The position numbers and the translations under genes were made by a program. The notes beneath the pieces were generated by a model. That model made no database searches. It was not told the origin of the DNA and saw only the letters and a list, made by a program, of their open reading frames with translations. This document shows, one piece after another, positions 45,390-55,050 of a stretch of 64,000 bases of DNA; positions within the stretch are counted from its first letter, which is position 1, and each line of letters begins with the position of its first letter. The DNA comes from Rattus norvegicus (lineage: Eukaryota > Chordata > Mammalia > Rodentia > Muridae), in the NCBI RefSeq assembly GCF_036323735.1, contig NC_086029.1:49041357-49105356 (forward strand), in the 5' to 3' direction.

Positions 45390-45731
45390 GCCTCAGTCAG
45401 GTTTCCTATTGCTGTGATGAGCCTTCATTTCACTCAGTTCCATTGGACAGTTCATCACGTGGTACTCAAGCCCGTCAGGAGCCTGGAGGCGGGAGCTGGT
45501 GCAGAGACCATGGAGGGGTGCTGCTTACTGGCCTGCTCCCCCTGGCTTGCTCTGCCTGCTTTCCTACAGATCCCAGGACCACCAGCTCATGGGTTGGGCC
45601 CTCTTCCATTAATCACTAGTTAAGAAAATGGCCCCCAAACCAGATCTTATACAGGCATTTTCTCAGTTGAAGTTCCCGCCCTTCAGATAACTCTAGTTTG
45701 TGTCAATTTGACACTAAACTAGCCAGCACAA
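45390..45731 (-). mobile_element. MaLR-like LTR, 'TGTGCTGGCTAG' class
   Basis: Antisense: TTTCCTATTGCTGTGATGAG, CCATGGAGGGGTGCTGCTTA, GGACCACCAGCTCATGGG, and ends ACTAGCCAGCACA. It is a near full-length relative of 3388-3719. Confidence 0.7.
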
Positions 45732-45934
45732 TGGTGGCTATTCAATTTTTTTCAGTGTCTCTGTGTGTGTAGATCTAACCTTTGTATGGGTCTGTTTCTT
45801 GCTTCTTGAGCCTGCACCAACCATGTTCTTGTGCCAGCTTTCTTGGATAAGATGTTTGTCAGCTTGTTCTTTCAGTAAAGGGCACTTAGTTATAGGCATT
45901 AGATGCCAGACCAGAAGCCATCATAGAGCTTTTT

Positions 45935-46012
45935 AAATGGGGTTTAGGGACCCAACTCAGGCTCTTGTGTTTGCTTAGCGGGTGCATTACCAGCTGAGCT
46001 ACCGCCCCAGCA
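45935..46012 (-). mobile_element. Old ID/B4 SINE head
   Basis: GGGACCCAACTCAGGCTCTT then ACCAGCTGAGCTACCGCCCC, a diverged antisense ID-type head. Confidence 0.65.
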
Positions 46013-46492
46013 TCTTGGGCAATATTCTTGATAGATTAGGTGAGAATAGACTATGGTTGCTCCTGTGGTCTTTTCTGACCTGGAGCAGGCTATTGTGACC
46101 TTTGGCAGGGTGATTTAGGTGAACAACGCAGGTGGACACAGGCTTTCAGTGGGTTGAGGATCAATCTCCTGGGGACCGATGGCTCTACCAAAGTTACCCC
46201 CTCTCGGCCATACAGGCGTGAACTCCTCTCAGATCCCCTTGCTGTGCTTTCCCCCACGGCACCAATGACCCTAATAACTAATAACAAATCACTCCTGTAA
46301 AAGGACGTTTGGCCTCCATGTTCCCCTGGGACCCTGAGACCCAATAAGATGTGGAGGGAGCCTCGGCTTCCGTATCATGATGGTTTGTATTTGCTTGGCC
46401 CAGGGAATGGCACTATTAGGAGGTGTGGTCTTGTTGGAATAGGTGGGGCCCTGTGAGTGTGGGCTTTAAGACCCTCTTCCTAGCTGCCTGGA

Positions 46493-46822
46493 AGTCTTTG
46501 TGAAGTGTCTAGAGAAAAGGCACCTCAGGGGTAAAGGTACCTGTCATCAAGCATAATGACATGAGACATGTATCCACATGGCAGGAGAGAACTGGGCTCC
46601 CAGCAAGTTCTTGTCTGACCTCCACACATGCCAGAAGAGGGTCCCTGGAGCTGGAGTTATAGGTAGTTGTGAGCTGCTGATGTGGGTACTAGGAACGGAA
46701 ATCAGGTCCTCTGAGCCATTCCTATTCAAAATGCTATAGTCCACTCTCAGACCCCATAGGTTTGTAGCCACACCAATACTGAAAAAATGGATTTGGTTCA
46801 ACTTAAGTCCCCATAGTCTTTG
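46493..46822 (+). repeat. 330-bp direct repeat, copy 1
   Basis: It is about 98% identical to 48488-48823, apart from an 8-bp indel and a 2-bp A-run difference. It starts and ends with AGTCTTT and includes a B3-like fragment (GAGCTGGAGTTATAGGTAG). Confidence 0.9.
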
Positions 46823-46954
46823 CCCGTTTATACTTACTGGCCAGCACATCTGTTGAAACCTAGTTCTTCAGGATTCCAGCTTACACAGAAAGGCCAGCTG
46901 AAACACCTAGTCTCGTGGATCTGAGAAACCACTAGGTTCTTGGATTTCCCACTC

Positions 46955-47580
46955 ACAGTTACCCATTATTAGGTTAATTGGATTGCAGATTGTATGCCAT
47001 TCCAATAAATTCCCTTAGCATATAGAGGCATTCCATAAATTCTGTGACTCTAGAGAATTGTGTCCAATACATCCATTTTCAAATTGGCTTATGTGGGTTG
47101 TTGGTGTCTGACTTCTTGAGTTCTTTACATTTTTTTGGATATTAGCCCTCTGTCAGATGTAGGTTGGTGAAGCTATTTTTCCAATCTGTAGATTGCAGTT
47201 TTGTCCTGTTGACAGTATCCTTTACCTTACAGACGCTTTGCAGTTTCATGAGATCCCATTTGTCAACTGTTGATCTTAGGGTCTGAACCTTTGGTATTCT
47301 GTTCAGGAAATTGTCTCATGTACCAATGAGTTCAAGGCTATTCCCCACTATCTGTTCTATTATATTAGGTGTATCTGGTTTTATGGTGAGGTCTTCGATA
47401 CACTGACACTCAAGTTTTGTGCAGGGTGATAAATATGAATTTATTTGCATTTGTCTACAGGTAGACAAAGCACCATTTGTTGAAGATGCTTTTCCTCTTC
47501 CATTGTATGGTTTTGGCTTCTTTGTAAAAGAACACCTAGTGTCTATAGGTGTGTGGGTTTATTTTTGGGTCTCCCAGGAA
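46955..47580 (-). mobile_element. L1 ORF2 3'-half fragment
   Basis: Antisense L1 ORF2 with GGATATTAGCCCTCTGTCAG, AGTTTCATGAGATCCCATTT and AGCACCATTTGTTGAAGATG. It has neither L1 end and carries several frame breaks. Confidence 0.9.
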
Positions 47581-48487
47581 GCAATCATACCAGATTATAG
47601 GTAGTGAGGATCTCCCCATACCCAATCACAATGTATATGAGGAACACAGAAATGACAAACTTGGGAAGGCTCAGCAGCAGTAAGAGGCAATCAGGAGATG
47701 AAGCTACCAAGGCTATGCCTCTCAAGGTACGTCCATCACAGTAGTGCAAAATGGTGGACCATCTCCAGGAAGCTCAGTTGACTTTTGCAGTTCCTCCTGC
47801 ATGGCGTCTGCCAGTGGGGCCTGATGACTGCCTTCCTTGCAAATCATGGAAAAGTCTTTTCCTGAGAAAGGGTGTCTCAGTCTTGCCTGGTAACACTGGG
47901 GTTGGATTCACTGGGGGAGCTGTAGTTCTTCTCTGGCTTCAAATGGTGATGACCCATGAATTCATTTCCCTTCTGTGTACTGGCCTCTCGTCCTTAGTCA
48001 CTCCTCTCCAGTCCACCCAGCAGAATGGATCTTTTTAGGTTGCAGAGCTTAAAGATTAAGTGGCCTGAGGTCAGCTACTCACTTCTGCCTTAGTGCCCAC
48101 ATTTGGTTGACACCACACATAGTGACATCCTGTTTCCGTCTACTAGAAGCTTGGAGTTGCAATCTATGGGTGCACTGCCCTTCCAGAAAAATGCTGTCCT
48201 AATCTATGTTCTTGATGGTTCTAGTATCTTTCAAACTCTAATTTCTGAGAGGGAGGTGCCTGGTTCTCACAATTCAAGGTACAAATATTTACTCTGCACA
48301 TGGAATACTGAGGGTGTAACTTTGGATATAGCTTCTTCGTAATTCTATTGTAGATAGGAAAAACGCCTTATGGGAACAGGAAACCCAGGGAGTGTTAACA
48401 CTAGGTGTGGCCTCTGCTTTGCCTATGGGCTGCCATTTGCTATCTATGTATGCAGTGAGTGAGTGGAGTGTTTGTCCCTAGAATTTC

Positions 48488-48823
48488 AGTCTTTGTGAAG
48501 TGTCTAGAGAAAAGGCACCTCAGGGGTAAAGGTATCTGTCATCAAGCATAATGACATGAGACATGTATCCACATGGCAGGAGAGAACTGGGCTCCCAGCA
48601 AGTTCTTGTCTGACCTCCACACATGCCAGAAGAGGGTGTCACATTCCCTGGAGCTGGAGTTACAGGTAGTTGTGAGCTGCTGATGTGGGTACTAGGAACG
48701 GAAATCAGGTCCTCTGAGCCATTCCTATTCAAAATGCTATAGTCTACTCTCAGACCCCATAGGTTTGTAGCCACACCAATACTGAAAAATGGATTTGGTT
48801 CAACTCAAGTCCCCATAGTCTTT
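48488..48823 (+). repeat. 330-bp direct repeat, copy 2
   Basis: The partner of 46493-46822. It has an extra GTGTCACA-type 8 bp next to AGAAGAGGG. Sequence to its right (CACAATCTTAATAGAG onward) reads as a natural continuation, so this may be the original copy. Confidence 0.9.
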
Positions 48824-49747
48824 CACAATCTTAATAGAGTTTAAAAGTCTAAAGTCTCCTTTGAGGTGAGGCAATCTCTTTACTAACACCACATATAAAA
48901 TCTAATAAAAACCATATTAGGTACTTCCAACATGCAATGGCAAAGAATATATATCTCCATTCCAAAAGGGAGCAAAGGTCATAGTTAACAAGTATTGGAT
49001 AGAAGGCAGGACTGAGACTAAGCACGGCCAAGTCTACATCCTGTGGTTCTGTATCCAATGTCATTGAGTTTGGCTGTCTCTTCCCTTCCAGCTCTGCTCC
49101 CTGAAACACACAGCTCTCTACGCTCTCTGTGTGTAGCTTCTCCTGCACCATGCCTGCCTGGATGCTGTCATGCTCACAGCAGTAAAACCCTAAGACAGAA
49201 GTTGGTACCAAGAGTGGGGTATTGCTGTGATAGGCCTGACCATGCTTTTGTTAGGAAGAATGTTGATTTGGGGACTTTGGATTTGGAAAGCCATGGAATG
49301 TTTTAAGTGGGGCTTAACAGACTATCCTAGTAGGAATATGGAAGATTTTGTTACTGAAAGTGATTTGAATTGTGTGGACCAGGCCCAAGAGGTTTCAGTG
49401 GAGAATTTCAGTATGTGGGCTAGAGACTGTTTTTGTGGTATTTTGGTGAAGAATGTGGCTACTCTTTGCCCTTGTCTGAAGAATATGCTTTGACACTAAG
49501 GTGAAGAGACTCAAATGGATTGCATTGACAAAGGAAGTCTCAGAAATGCCCATCATCCATAGACTGTGTTCTCTGGTTAAGTCTCATGAAGAACGTTTTG
49601 AACAGGCATAGAAAGCTGAGAAAACATATGGTTCAAGTATGAAAGGGGCACCAGGAAGTGAAATGGAACTGAATCCTGTGTTCAACGATATCAGATTGAG
49701 TTAAGACAGTAGTGACTTTGGAGCAAGATCCTACCTAGCTAAATTTA

Positions 49748-49965
49748 GATCCAGGCATGATAGTACAAGCTTTTAATTCCAGGAGGCAAAAACAAGCAGA
49801 TCTCTGAGTTCAAGGCCAGCCTAGAACAGAGCAAGCTCTAGTTGAATAAAAACTTAAATCCAGGCTTGGTGGACCACATCTTTAATCCCAGTGTTTAGGA
49901 GACAGCCGTGCAGATCTCTGAGTTCAAGGTCAGTCTACAGAGCAAGTTCCAGGACAGCCAAGCTT
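49748..49965 (+). mobile_element. Two B1-like SINEs in tandem
   Basis: GGCATGATAGTACAAGC with GTTCAAGGCCAGCC (49748-49855) and GGCTTGGTGGACCACATC with GTTCAAGGTCAGTC (49858-49965) lie head to tail inside the MaLR internal region. Confidence 0.75.
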
Positions 49966-49997
49966 AGGAGGGAGTAAGAAAACAAAGCTAGTAATAG

Positions 49998-51018
49998 AAC
50001 AAGGGGGCCATGTTCCAGCTCCTGCAACTAGCAGAACTCAGCAGCTTCAGTCATGTGGCTCTGACTTTAGAGTCCAGAATAGAAGGGACTACTGGGACAA
50101 TTGATGCTGGCTAGCTGGAGCTAAGAAATTAGTGGTGATTAGGAACTGAGGTCAAATCTTCTGGGAAGTGTTTTCTGAGAGCACAAAGAAGCTGTGTTCC
50201 AGAGATAGCCAAAGTTATACCTCATGCTACAGCTGTACTTGGTAAGGTTTTAAGAGTCACCCAAGTGGTACTGGTTTTTGAAGGCGTGAAGGGGTCATGA
50301 GGCTTGGAACTGTGAGAGGCCATGGAAGGCCATTGGTGAAGGTACAGCCTCAGTTGTAGTTGATGGCTCAGGACTGAAGGAGTCATACAAAGACTTGACA
50401 CCATGAGGAGAGCTTATGGGAGGCTATTGGAGAAGCCTAGCTGCAGAGGAAGACCCTAGTGTATTAGAGATGCCAGTACCATGTATGACCACCAAGAACA
50501 GCAGTGGCAGTGGAGTGGATCAACCTGAGCTTAGAGTGCTACAGAGGGCAGAGCTGGAGAAGTGACAACAGTGCTTTGGAGGAGCCCAGAAGATCATGAG
50601 TGAAACAAGAAGCTGTAAAATTGAAGGTGCCTTGGAGACCCCAAGATGTTGGAGATGTCAGAGCAGTGTGGTGTCTGCTGAGGAAAGCTGCTAACAGGGA
50701 GTGGAACAAGTCCAGGAGAAAGAAGTTTGTTGTAGTCAACAAAGATGAAAAGGGAGTTGCAGATCTGAAGAGGAATTTGACATCAGACATGGAGATGCAG
50801 AGTTAGGAATGTGTCCAGCTGTTTTCCTGTCTTGCTTTGGGGATTACAGTAAAGTGATTGGATGAATCTCTGAAGAGACTTTGAACTTTGGACTTTTAAC
50901 ATTGTTGAGACTGCTATAGACTATGGGGACTCTGGAAGTTGGACTAAATGTATTTGCATTATGGTATGTTTAGGTGTGGCCCCATAGACTTATGAGTCTA
51001 TGGGGGTCAGGGAGTAGA
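49998..51018 (+). mobile_element. MaLR internal region, part shared with 35835-37019
   Basis: It contains the same order of motifs as the copy at 35835, including GAAGATCATGAGTGAAACAA and AGGAATTTGACATCAGACAT, and lacks the ID insertion. Short matching frames in both copies reflect common descent and are not evidence of coding. Confidence 0.88.
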
Positions 51019-51133
51019 ATGTGATGGTTTGTATATCCTCAGCATAGGGAGTGGCCCTATTAGGAAGTGTGGCCTTGTTTGAATAGGTGCGTCACTGTGG
51101 CTAGGCTTAAGACCCTCACCCTAGCTGCCTGGA

Positions 51134-51719
51134 TGTTGCTGTAAAATTATAAAAATTAATAACTGTCTTTTACCCCCACTAGATCCAGCACCGCAGTGCC
51201 CTAAAATATCTGATAGACATCTTCATCTCAGTCAGCAAAGCGTCTCACCCGCTTTGCTCCATCCCATATCACACTGCTGATGGCCTCTCTCTGAGCCTGG
51301 CAACAATCTCTCTACCCATCCAGTTACCAAGGAAGGCTGCCACCATGCCAGAAATATACATCTCAATTCCACGGTGGCCCAATGTCTCTACCACCATAAA
51401 CTCTCTTAAACTTAAATCGCCACATGAAAGAAGATACAACATAATAACCTCTGATCCAATTGATAAAATAAATTGTCCACCTAAACATACAAAGCCCTAT
51501 ACTACACACCAACCCCTTAAGAATATTCATAATAACCTATAAATACACAGAGTGGAATCTTAACGTCAGCCTCCATGTTCTCTCCATGGCTTCTCCTGAC
51601 TTCCTGTTCCAGTCTCCTCTTCTTTCCTCAAACTTTTCTCCTGCCCATCCTTCTCATCCAATGACAGGCCTCATTCTATCTTGTACCTGCATAATGACAT
51701 CATCTCACATCTGGAAATC
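51134..51719. mobile_element. Solo LTR-like insertion in MaLR 3' LTR
   Basis: A 586-bp segment bounded by TG and CA. It is flanked by CTGGA at 51129-51133 and 51721-51725 (six bases with one mismatch), and the MaLR LTR resumes on both sides. The pyrimidine-rich right half (TCTCCATGGCTTCTCCTGAC) suggests an ERV LTR read antisense. The family is not known to me. Confidence 0.65.
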
Positions 51720-51899
51720 AGTATTCTGCTAGCAGCCTTCAGATGACAGTCATGGTGTCTGTTCACAGCAGTAAAACCCTAACTAAGACACAAGCCTTGA
51801 CTCCAACCTTAAATTCCCCGTGTTCTTTTTCTCCTCAGAGGTGCATTTTGCATTTGTGCATTTGCATAGGAGTAATTATAAATAACCATGTAGCAAAGT

Positions 51900-52608
51900 C
51901 AGTATTAGTATTAAGCTGTTTTAGAATCTCCTCTGCCAGTGAAATCAATCCCTTGATCTTCAACTTTAATTGGATAAAATCTGCCAGTCAGGCAGATTCT
52001 TATGACAAGGGCAGAAATCAGCCACATTCTTTGCCAAAACATTGCAAAAATGGTCTCTACCTGGGTTACTAATATTGTTCTCCTCTGAAACCTGTTGAGG
52101 TAGACCGCCATAGTCCACAGAACTGTCCTCCATACCCCTACAAGGATGGCCCATTAAGCTCAGCTTTCAGTGTTCAAAAACTTTCTCAGTCCAAAGTCCC
52201 ATTGACTTCTACCTTCCTCCAGAACCCAGCAAGGTCAGGCTTGTCTAGCTTTATTGCACTCCTGGTACCAACTTCTGGGTTACCTTTCTCTTGCTGTGAC
52301 AGAACACCGTGAGCAAAGGAACTCATACTCATTCACTGGAGCTTATTGTTTCCGAGGGTTCGAGTCAGCAGAGCAAAGACATGGTGGTTGCAACAGCTTA
52401 GAGTTCACGTCTAGATCCATTATTACGAGGCAGAAAGAGAGCACCCTGGGAAGAGCACAGGCCCTTAAAGCCATAAAGCTCAACCTCAGTGACACACCTC
52501 CTTCAACAAGGCCACACCCCCAATCCTTCCCAAACAGTTACATCAACTGACGACAAAATATTCAGAAATATAGGCTGATGGAAGCCATTCTCATTCAAAC
52601 TGACACAG
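51900..52608 (-). mobile_element. ERVL-MaLR: 5' LTR plus internal start
   Basis: An antisense LTR (about 52276-52608, ending at ATTCAAACTGACACAG) is followed at the left by TGGTACCAACTTCTG, the reverse complement of the MaLR LTR-internal junction, and about 370 bp of internal region. It lies tail to tail with the larger element at 46376-51790. Confidence 0.8.
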
Positions 52609-53017
52609 GTCCTGTCTTCACCTGTGAGGCTCAAGGGGAGATTCTCAGATATTCATTGTTGCAGGCAGGTTACTCACATAGTTGACTTTATGTTGTCTTG
52701 GTTGTACCCATTTTAGAAGAGACGAAACGGAGGCTAGGATTGCAGCTCAAACACTTGCTCAAGGTCACACCCAGAGGGGGAAGTGTCAAATTCTCTAGTA
52801 AAGAGTGAACAACTTGAACTCTTTTTTTTTTCTTTAAGTTATTCCCAAGAGACACAACCATCATTTTTGGTAGACAAACTGAGTCCAAAAGGTTGTCTGA
52901 GAAGGTAGGGTGGAACCTCGCTCACCCTCCCCGGCTGCTCTTCAAAAGGAATTCATTTCCTCTTGGCTTCTACCCTGTGGCTTAGCCCTCTGGACAGACC
53001 TGAGCTCTTACCTGGCA

Positions 53018-53026
53018 AAGGTAAGT
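53018..53026 (+). other. B3galt5: Consensus splice donor, candidate alternative B3galt5 5' exon
   Basis: AAG|GTAAGT has the donor GT at 53021-53022. It lies in unique sequence about 1.1 kb before the coding exon and on the same strand. A pyrimidine run ending CTTTAAG at about 52838 could serve as its acceptor, or the exon could be a first exon. Mammalian B3GALT5 genes have several alternative non-coding 5' exons, so this is plausible but unproved. Confidence 0.4.
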
Positions 53027-53218
53027 GCCTTTCTTTCTCAGTATTACTGCACTAACATAGCTGTTCCCAAACCTACTGAGAAAGGAGTGGGCAGATGATG
53101 AAAGAAAACCGGGTTGGAGGGTTTAAAGAGTAACCTTAAAACCTTCACAGGTTTCTAGAGTGTCAAGGCAATTATGCAAATCATAAACTTGGACGTGGCT
53201 CTGTGCTCACGACTTTTC

Positions 53219-53520
53219 TCATCGCCGTGATTGAGCACCAGATGAGAATCTGCGACAGAGGAAGGACTTATTTTGGATCGTGATTTGGAGTTATTCTCCA
53301 TTGCGATAGGAAGACATACACATCATTGGGAGTAGCTTGTAGTTATGGAAGCAGGAGTGTGGGGTTGCTAGCTCACATCTTGTGGTCCAGAGGCAGAGAG
53401 AGGACACATAGTGGACGGTGCCATAAACGGAACGCCCATCCCCACAAACTCATTTCTTGTAGCTGGGCCCCCTCGTAAAGGGCTCTGCTCTCTTCTATAA
53501 CTACACAGTCAGCTGTAGGA
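53219..53520 (-). mobile_element. MaLR-like repeat, diverged
   Basis: CGTGATTGAGCACCAGATGA, GAAGGACTTATTTTGGATCG, then CACATCTTGTGGTCCAGAGG follow the antisense order of the local LTR class. It is strongly diverged. Confidence 0.4.
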
Positions 53521-54101
53521 GCTCAAGCCCCTGAGCCTGGCGGGAAACCCAAATTCTTAAGATTTGCTTTTTGAGCACAGAGAAGTCTGTGTTAGTCCTG
53601 TGCTTACACCCAGAATGCACGGCCTCTAGACTGGTGGGCTGTCTAGCTACTTTGTGTCATTTTTTGTCATGGAGTCTGAATGTCCATCACTGAGGGACTG
53701 GCTGTCCCCAGAACTGGCCCGGTGTCTAGAATCCTGCATGTGGTGCTGTGAGCCAATGTATTAGGCGGACCTTTGTGTCTCACTATTGAGGCATGGCCTC
53801 CATTTCTGTTCTGAAAGATTCTGGAGTTTACTAAATTGTGCATCTCTTCCTGTATCTCAACTACCTGGCACATCAGCTCGGTATTTTTTTTTTAAATAGT
53901 TCATTTTTTAAATTGTGTATGTATAAGGTTTGATATAATTCTGCACCCATATATAACGTGTGATGTTTGCACCGACTCACAATTCTATTTCCTTAAACAT
54001 TTATTTTTCCTTATTATTGGGAACTTTCTTGGTAAACTTTAAAATTTTTAGTCTACGTGTTCCAGTTCGTATTAGTCTACTCCGACACTCCTCAGGCCTG
54101 G
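53521..54101. other. Intronic sequence next to the coding exon
   Basis: No repeat is recognised. It becomes AT-rich from 53880 to 54060 before the acceptor. Confidence 0.5.
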
Positions 54102-54123
54102 CTGTTTGTCTTGGTTCTTTCAG
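54102..54123 (+). other. B3galt5: 3' splice acceptor of the B3galt5 coding exon
   Basis: A pyrimidine-rich run ends in TTCTTTCAG at 54123, and the ATG starts on the next base. The in-frame ATG at 54106 lies inside this tract and would be removed by splicing. Confidence 0.85.
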
Positions 54124-55050
54124 ATGGCCCACATGAAGACGAGGCTCCTTTATGCTTCCGTTCTCACGATGGGTGCGCTCTGCTTGTACTTCAGCATGGA
54201 GTCTTTCCAAGAACTCCCCTTTGTCTTCAAGAAAAGTCACGGGAAGTTCCTTCAGCTTCCGGAGATAGACTGCAAGCAGAAGCCGCCTTTCCTGGTGCTG
54301 CTGGTGACGTCATCCCACAAGCAGCTGGCGGCTCGCATGGCCATCCGCAAGACGTGGGGTAGAGAGACATCGGTGCAGGGCCAACCCGTGAGGACCTTCT
54401 TCCTTCTGGGGTCCTCAGACAGCACGGAGGACATGGACGCTACAGCCCTGGAGAGCGAGCAGCACCGTGACATCATCCAGAAGGATTTCAAGGACGCCTA
54501 TTTCAACTTGACCCTGAAGACCATGATGGGTATGGAATGGGTCTACCACTTTTGCCCTCAGACCGCTTATGTGATGAAAACGGACTCAGACATGTTTGTG
54601 AATGTTGGCTATCTGACCGAACTGCTGCTAAAGAAAAACAAAACAACCAGGTTCTTCACAGGCTACATAAAGCCCCACGACTTTCCCATCAGGCAGAAGT
54701 TCAACAAGTGGTTTGTCAGTAAGTTCGAGTACCCCTGGGACAGGTACCCACCGTTTTGCTCTGGTACTGGTTATGTCTTTTCCAGCGACGTGGCGATCCA
54801 AGTATACAATGTCTCAGAGAGCGTTCCATTCATCAAGCTGGAGGATGTGTTTGTTGGGCTCTGCCTGGCCAAGCTGAAGATCCGACCTGAGGAGCTCCAC
54901 ACCAAGCAGACCTTCTTCCCCGGTGGTTTACGCTTCTCTGTGTGCCGCTTTCAGAAAATTGTGGCGTGCCATTTTATGAAGCCCCAGGACCTGCTCACTT
55001 ACTGGCAGGCACTGGAGACCTCGAAAGACGAGGACTGTCCTGCGGTCTGA
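54124..55050 (+). CDS. B3galt5: Beta-1,3-galactosyltransferase 5
   Basis: A 308-codon GT31-family glycosyltransferase in one exon. The family transfers galactose from UDP-galactose in beta-1,3 linkage to terminal GlcNAc, making type 1 chains, and can act on GalNAc of globoside (SSEA-3 synthesis). It is a Golgi type II membrane protein. Visible features are a short cytosolic N terminus, a signal anchor at about residues 8-25 (LLYASVLTMGALCLYFSM), a stem, then the catalytic domain from about 54. Motifs are RMAIRKTW (71-78), the DSD metal-binding motif (154-156, in KTDSDMF), FCSGTGYVFS (211-220) and EDVFVGLC (240-247). N-glycosylation sequons are at Asn128, Asn172 and Asn229. The start is set by the acceptor at 54123 and by agreement with the family N terminus; Met4 is a weaker alternative. 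The frame is intact and full length. Confidence 0.97.
   Translation: MAHMKTRLLYASVLTMGALCLYFSMESFQELPFVFKKSHGKFLQLPEIDCKQKPPFLVLLVTSSHKQLAARMAIRKTWGRETSVQGQPVRTFFLLGSSDSTEDMDATALESEQHRDIIQKDFKDAYFNLTLKTMMGMEWVYHFCPQTAYVMKTDSDMFVNVGYLTELLLKKNKTTRFFTGYIKPHDFPIRQKFNKWFVSKFEYPWDRYPPFCSGTGYVFSSDVAIQVYNVSESVPFIKLEDVFVGLCLAKLKIRPEELHTKQTFFPGGLRFSVCRFQKIVACHFMKPQDLLTYWQALETSKDEDCPAV

Larger units (their letters stand above)
46493..49136. mobile_element. 2.6-kb composite insertion inside the MaLR 5' LTR
   Basis: It begins and ends abruptly within LTR sequence. It holds two near-identical 330-bp blocks (46493-46822 and 48488-48823), an L1 ORF2 fragment and about 900 bp that I cannot assign (47581-48487). 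I found no target-site duplication at its edges. Confidence 0.65.
46376..51790 (+). mobile_element. ERVL-MaLR element, 5' LTR to 3' LTR, with nested insertions
   Basis: The pieces read in order. The 5' LTR start (46376-46492, ATGATGGTTTGTATTTGC) is broken at AGCTGCCTGGAAG. The 5' LTR end resumes at about 49137 (CTTCTCCTGCACCATGCC). The internal region starts at about 49198 with AGAAGTTGGTACCA, the usual MaLR junction. The 3' LTR starts at about 51019 and finishes at CTAACTAAGACA (51790) after another insertion. About half of its length is therefore foreign. The internal region has no open gag-like frame, as is normal for MaLRs. Confidence 0.8.

Noticed and set aside
54106..54123. In-frame ATG upstream of the B3galt5 start, which would add six residues.
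   Set aside because: It lies inside the polypyrimidine tract and acceptor, so it is removed by splicing; the family N terminus matches the ATG at 54124.
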